Source: Zymogenus sp964542895 (GTDB lineage Bacteria; Desulfobacterota; Zymogenia; Zymogenales; Zymogenaceae). From it: 59,751 nt of DNA. The notes under the pieces are model-generated. The model saw only the letters and a program-made list of their open reading frames with translations, ran no database searches and had not been told where the DNA came from. Positions within the stretch are counted from its first letter, which is position 1. The number at the start of each line of letters is the position of its first letter. Location of the stretch: positions 1 to 59,751 of the forward strand of contig CAZIWT010000005.1 in the NCBI GenBank assembly GCA_964542895.1. Reading direction: 5' to 3'. Positions 57,001-59,751 of this stretch are shown here, in pieces. A program made the position numbers and the translations under genes.

Positions 57001-57095
57001 AGCTTGGTGGCGAAGTAGATCCCCAGTACGAGGACCGCAATCGTTATCATATTGACGAGGACGGAGTTTCTTACCGAAAATCGAGCTATAGACAT
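54045..57095 (-). CDS. RND efflux pump inner-membrane subunit (AcrB-like)
   Basis: The 1016-residue transporter has the RND plan of twelve helices and two large periplasmic loops. It opens MSIARFSVRNSVLVNMITIA, and TM4 carries the proton-relay aspartates in LVLGIVVDDAIVVAENFFRYRE. The second half repeats LMAGIGIIALIGIVVNDAIV. It exports drugs, lipids or other amphiphiles using the proton gradient together with the adaptor and TolC encoded just upstream in the operon. It follows the adaptor by 30 bp, containing a duplicated ribosome-binding site. Substrate is not predictable. Confidence 0.93.
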   Translation of the reverse strand: MSIARFSVRNSVLVNMITIAVLVLGIYFATKLNREVFPSVDFGYININTTYKGASPEEVENLITVPIEEQIFDVDGIDTITSTSSEGSCAITIKAEADIVGAKLDQLLNDIKSEVDKVSDLPEDAEDPNIVKREPRFDVITIGIWGNTDQERLRKTADRLKDEIELVKGVSSVDMDGYLDREVWVEVDPRKLDALNLKFSTIISAIKKRNLNLPSGTFDSGEKELLIRSIGEVEGVKDIKNIIISSYADGVVRVGDVANVTETFEEENTFVRFNGRRAILLDVMKSGSGDVINIAKEVKIIVKNEQTHLDDGINISLADDESLYVERRLKTLLLNAALGMILVILILYAFLDSRVAFWASMGIPFSFLLTIIIMSYAGITLNLLSMFALILVLGIVVDDAIVVAENFFRYREMGYSLTEAVVTGTQEVVMPIIAAIATNIAAFIPLLFISGIIGKFLKTIPVVVIVTLLASLLEAFFILPSHLNEFVKNKVSQANKEARGWFNRVREYYGNLLTSILRRRYMVLLSLVGVAIVTLFFGLFTMKFVFMGSSIAEQFRAYINLPTDSNLDATDRVVKKVEELILERPEDEISVIMASVGGSSRSYNGRIRVELTEHGYRKIGAEKITEEIREESDLIAGPTSVTYRSQRRGPPRGSAVEVSIQGDEFETLLKLSEEFKKELASMKGVVDIEDDYRRGKEEIRFQYDEYTMGSLGLNVNDISSELRSAFSGGDAGKIMRGTDKIDIVVKYNEDMADLNNLMNFSVSNGNGDRIPIKTFADVSYGDGMLRIYHNDRERTVTVSANLVEGQNTSKEVNEALIEKFGTRSVKYSGYTFKYGGEYEDTMESILSLLRSLFMAVLLIYIILAALFRSYVQPLIIMVTVPFSFIGVVFGLFITNIELSLMAGIGIIALIGIVVNDAIVMVDFINRARDKGANLYEAVIETGKIRLRPILLTTLTTIGGLLPMAIGIGGREPMLTPMAVSIVWGLAFGVLLTLVIIPCLYLVIEDIKQRVAKRNSH

Positions 57096-57104
57096 TGTGC
57101 CGTG

Positions 57105-57132
57105 TTACTCCTTAATAGTTACTCCTTAATAG
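57105..57132 (-). repeat. 14-bp tandem duplication spanning a stop codon and Shine-Dalgarno
   Basis: TTACTCCTTAATAG occurs twice head to tail (57105-57118 and 57119-57132, plus-strand reading). On the coding strand this is CTATTAAGGAGTAA, so the adaptor stop codon plus the AAGGAG site is doubled before the RND start. Confidence 0.9.
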
Positions 57133-58070
57133 TCTTCCGTAACGACAACCGAAGAATCTTCCTTTAGATTTTCCTTGCCGACAACCACCACACTCTCCCC
57201 GACCTTTACGCCTGTGAGCACCTCGACGCTCTCCTCGTTCACTATCCCGAGGGTGAGGGGGCGCTTTTTCGCCTTGTCACTTTCGACAATGAAACAGTAC
57301 GGCCCGTTTCTCCCCTGCTTCTCATACATAATTGCCTTGGTGGGGATAATTACCACTCCCTCTTTCTTTTCGGTTACAATGAAGATGTCTCCGAACATTC
57401 CGGCTATGAGGGAGGTAACGCCGTCTTTGAAGAGTAGCTCGACCCTGGCGGTGCGGGTGGTCGTATCGAGAACGGGGCTCACCTGGCTCACCTCGCCGAT
57501 AAAGACCTCCTTGGAGACGGTGGGCACGGAAAGCTCCGCCTTCATCCCGACCTTTATCAGCGGAAGCTCGCTGTCCGGCACCTTGATCGTCACCGTTATA
57601 CCGCGGCCGCCCACGATCAGGGAGACGGCGGTCGTCTCCGTTGCGAGCTCCCCCCTGTCGAGGTAGTTTCTGGCAACGATTCCGGATATGGGGGCCCTGA
57701 CGGTGACCGGCATGTAGTCGTCCCACCTCTCCTGGCGCTCGAGCGTCGCGATGACGCTCCCCTTCCTGACGTGATCCCCCTCCTTGTAATAGTACTTGAT
57801 GATCTTGCCCGCCGCGACGCTGAAGACCTTGACTTCCTCCTCCGCGTGGAGCTCACCGGAATAGAAGAGGGTGCTCCTTATCTCGCCCAGCTCGACCTTT
57901 CCCAGCATAACGGGGACGGCCCTGTCAAGCTTCATCCCTCTACCCCCCTTGCCGGGCGGCTTGGAGGCGAAAAGGCCTATCAGCAGAAGCACCAGTAATA
58001 AAAAAACTAGGACGATACCTATCCGGGCGTACTTTTTATTCAATAATTTATTTAACATTTTTTTGATCAA
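57126..58070 (-). CDS. RND periplasmic adaptor (membrane-fusion protein)
   Basis: The 314-residue protein has an N-terminal membrane anchor (about 16-34, IGIVLVFLLLVLLLIGLFAS). A lipoyl-like hairpin region follows (VKVFSVAAGKIIKYYYKEGD, then VRAPISGIVARNYLDRGELA), and after it the beta-barrel and membrane-proximal domains (VGESVVVVGKENLKEDSSVV). The coiled-coil hairpin is nearly absent, so it is a short adaptor. It bridges the RND pump and TolC. TTG 58070 follows AGGGAG; ATG 58058 is the alternative. It lies 121 bp after tolC. Confidence 0.88.
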   Translation of the reverse strand: MIKKMLNKLLNKKYARIGIVLVFLLLVLLLIGLFASKPPGKGGRGMKLDRAVPVMLGKVELGEIRSTLFYSGELHAEEEVKVFSVAAGKIIKYYYKEGDHVRKGSVIATLERQERWDDYMPVTVRAPISGIVARNYLDRGELATETTAVSLIVGGRGITVTIKVPDSELPLIKVGMKAELSVPTVSKEVFIGEVSQVSPVLDTTTRTARVELLFKDGVTSLIAGMFGDIFIVTEKKEGVVIIPTKAIMYEKQGRNGPYCFIVESDKAKKRPLTLGIVNEESVEVLTGVKVGESVVVVGKENLKEDSSVVVTEDY

Positions 58071-58191
58071 TCCAAAAACTCCCTAATTAAAAATCGAAAA
58101 TCGAAATTCTCTTGAAAAAAAATAGACGGCCCCTCCACGCTCATCTCCTCTTTGATCTCTTTTCGGTAGTCGGCTCCCCTGTCGTATCCGT

Positions 58192-59535
58192 TCAGCTGAT
58201 CGGCCCCTCTCTCCCGAGGATCTTCCTTATCTCAAAGAGGGACTTCTCGTAATTGAACAGTGCGGTCAGATAGTTCAGCTTCGCCTCGGTGACCGCCAGG
58301 CGCGCGTCGAGAAGCTCCAAAAGGGTGCCGACACCGTTTTCGTAGCGGAGCTCCGCTGTTTTCAGATTTTCCACGGAAAGCCCTATGTTATACTCCTGCA
58401 GCTTGATTATCTCTCTGGACTCGACGAGGTTGTAGTAGGCGCTCCTGATGCTGTACTCCACATCCCTATTCGTGTCCTTCAGCTCGATCTCGGCCTTTTT
58501 GTATTCCGCATTAGCCTGTTTCTTCTTGGCCATCGAGATGACAAGGTCGGTGATCGGGATCTCCACCATCACGCCCGCAGTGAACTCCCAGTCAGGCTCG
58601 TTGAAGCTGATGTTCTCCCATCCGGTCGCCGAATGATCGTAGTTGGCAAAGGCCTTCACCACTGGGAAAAAGTCCCCTATGGCGATATCGACGTTCCTGT
58701 CGGCTATCCGCTCGTTCAGCTCCGCGATGTTTTGCTCGGGACTCTCGGCCTCGGCTGCGGCCATAAGCGACTTTAGATCCACCTCCCTCTCGTAATATTT
58801 AAGCTCCCCCTCTACCTCGATCGGTTTGTCCAGGTCGATGTTCAAGAGCTTCTTCAGATCCTCATAGGCTACCGTGAGGTCGTTCTTCGCCTCGATAAGG
58901 GAGGTGCGGGCGTTGATCGATTCTACCTCTATCCTCATTACGTCATACTTCGGGACGAGGCCGTTTCTGTATTTGCCTTCGGTCTTCTCGAGATTCCTCG
59001 TCAGGAGCTCCAGCTCCTCCGTTCGCATCTCGATCTTCTTTTTGGCCAGGAGAATCGAGTAAAAGGCGACCTTAGTGTCGTAAATCGCCTCGTTTACGGC
59101 GATCCTGTACTTCTCTTCCGCGACTTGGAGCTGAAGGTGCGCAACGTTCAGCCCCCAGACGATCTTCCCTCCCGAAAAGAGCGTGATGGAGGCGGTGATC
59201 CCCAAATCGTATTGATCGTTCGGCTCGTCCAGCGGGGTGGTGATCCCCGAAAAGAGGCCCGATGCAGAAGTGGTCTCAGGGATCAGGCCGGTGTAGGTGT
59301 ATTTCGCCTCGGCGTTGACAGAAAGTATGCTTGACCATTTCTCGAAGACCACACCCTTTGCCAGTCTTATCCCCTCCTTGGCCGTGAGGATATCGGATGA
59401 CCTCTCCAGCGCTATTTCTATGCAGTCGTCGAGGGTGTATTTGGATGCCGGCCCGCCTTCCTGGGCGTAAAGGGGGGCGCAGAGAAAGAGGATGAGGATT
59501 AGAGGGGAGAAAAACTTTATAATACCGGTTTTCAT
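58192..59535 (-). CDS. TolC-family outer-membrane efflux protein
   Basis: The 447-residue protein has a signal peptide (MKTGIIKFFSPLILILFLCAP ending YAQ). Two TolC repeats follow (about 35-235 and 255-440), each rich in long helices: LELLTRNLEKTEGKYRNGLV and LSVENLKTAELRYENGVGTL. The latter has the conserved RYENGV motif. It forms the trimeric exit duct of the RND system. ATG 59535 has AGGA upstream. It is the first gene of the tolC-adaptor-RND operon; a candidate promoter and operator lie at 59589-59644. Confidence 0.92.
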   Translation of the reverse strand: MKTGIIKFFSPLILILFLCAPLYAQEGGPASKYTLDDCIEIALERSSDILTAKEGIRLAKGVVFEKWSSILSVNAEAKYTYTGLIPETTSASGLFSGITTPLDEPNDQYDLGITASITLFSGGKIVWGLNVAHLQLQVAEEKYRIAVNEAIYDTKVAFYSILLAKKKIEMRTEELELLTRNLEKTEGKYRNGLVPKYDVMRIEVESINARTSLIEAKNDLTVAYEDLKKLLNIDLDKPIEVEGELKYYEREVDLKSLMAAAEAESPEQNIAELNERIADRNVDIAIGDFFPVVKAFANYDHSATGWENISFNEPDWEFTAGVMVEIPITDLVISMAKKKQANAEYKKAEIELKDTNRDVEYSIRSAYYNLVESREIIKLQEYNIGLSVENLKTAELRYENGVGTLLELLDARLAVTEAKLNYLTALFNYEKSLFEIRKILGREGPIS

Positions 59536-59588
59536 ATCCGTGTCCTGAATTTGGGCTTCTCAAAGGTCTTTGGTTGAGAAGAATTTGA

Positions 59589-59644
59589 AGTATTGCACAA
59601 AACGTATTCTTTGTCTAACTGTAAATGAAAAAGGCATTAGACAA
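59589..59644 (-). promoter_or_regulatory. Candidate promoter and operator of the efflux operon
   Basis: On the minus strand, TAGACA (59617-59612) and AATACT (59594-59589) are separated by 17 bp. The -35 overlaps one arm of a perfect inverted repeat, TTGTCTAA (59611-59618) and TTAGACAA (59637-59644), 18 bp apart. A repressor bound there would block the -35. No regulator gene is seen in the window's right end, so the binder is unknown. Confidence 0.45.
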
Positions 59645-59751
59645 AAAATATTACAATATGTTAAACAGCCGGCCGAAAGAAAACCTTCGGAAAAACTTAA
59701 AAATATTTCATCAACGATTATTCTTCAGATCTTCTTTCGGTCAGCGGTAAG

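Overview
The window looks like a chromosomal piece from an uncultured Gram-negative bacterium of the deltaproteobacterial / Desulfobacterota kind. This is an inference from gene content: an outer-membrane efflux operon, KDO phosphatase, a six-domain S1 protein, a type I-beta DAHP synthase, a UPF0280 protein, a DUF35/thiolase cassette and AUG/GUG/UUG starts behind strong Shine-Dalgarno sites. Coding DNA is G+C-rich. The first ~1.05 kb is much more A+T-rich, carries a broken transposase and a run of 10 Ns, and joins abruptly to unrelated host fragments, so the left end looks like a mosaic or mis-joined contig end.

Layout. 1-1360: transposase fragment, HEAT-like fragment and the N-terminus of a membrane protein. 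1457-5867 (-): carB and carA. 5983-10475 (+): HD hydrolase, dual-specificity phosphatase, GNAT acetyltransferase, an unknown membrane protein and an exported alkylsulfatase-like enzyme. 10725-14440 (-): small membrane protein, then DUF35, thiolase, thiolase, DUF35. 14834-15745 (+): 3D-domain protein followed by a clear terminator. 16123-25923 (+): pheA, hisC, aroF, aroA, cmk, rpsA, sppA, a short secretin-like protein and a coiled-coil protein. 26129-29409 (+): endonuclease IV, enoyl-CoA hydratase, cyclic-nucleotide-binding protein, Ppx/GppA. 29454-38789 (+): guaB, guaA, dnaE, accA, cysE, UPF0280. 39270-47280 (-): tiny lipoprotein, kdsC, double-length thyX, a sugar-type ABC importer without its ATPase, two related three-TM proteins, an XRE regulator and a DUF4332 protein. 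48209-53709 (-): penicillin-acylase-family hydrolase, amidohydrolase-like protein, MarR regulator and a flavin disulfide reductase. 54045-59535 (-): tolC, membrane-fusion protein and RND pump.

The most interesting signal is in the flavin reductase (52342-53709, -). The obvious open frame starts at 53568 and lacks the whole FAD-binding N-terminus. Reading upstream in the same frame through one TGA (53572-53574) gives a complete 455-residue protein with a good ribosome-binding site. The TGA falls exactly where the CoA-disulfide reductase / NADH oxidase family has its single redox cysteine. A perfect 7-bp hairpin with a GGA loop starts 11 nt after the TGA. This fits a selenocysteine codon with a bacterial SECIS element.

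Other points worth a look are the thiolase pair lacking the nucleophilic cysteine, a four-copy 20-bp repeat between aroF and aroA, a G-run frameshifted gene remnant beside the RND gene, and a 14-bp duplication that doubles a stop codon plus ribosome-binding site. No tRNA, rRNA or CRISPR array was seen.
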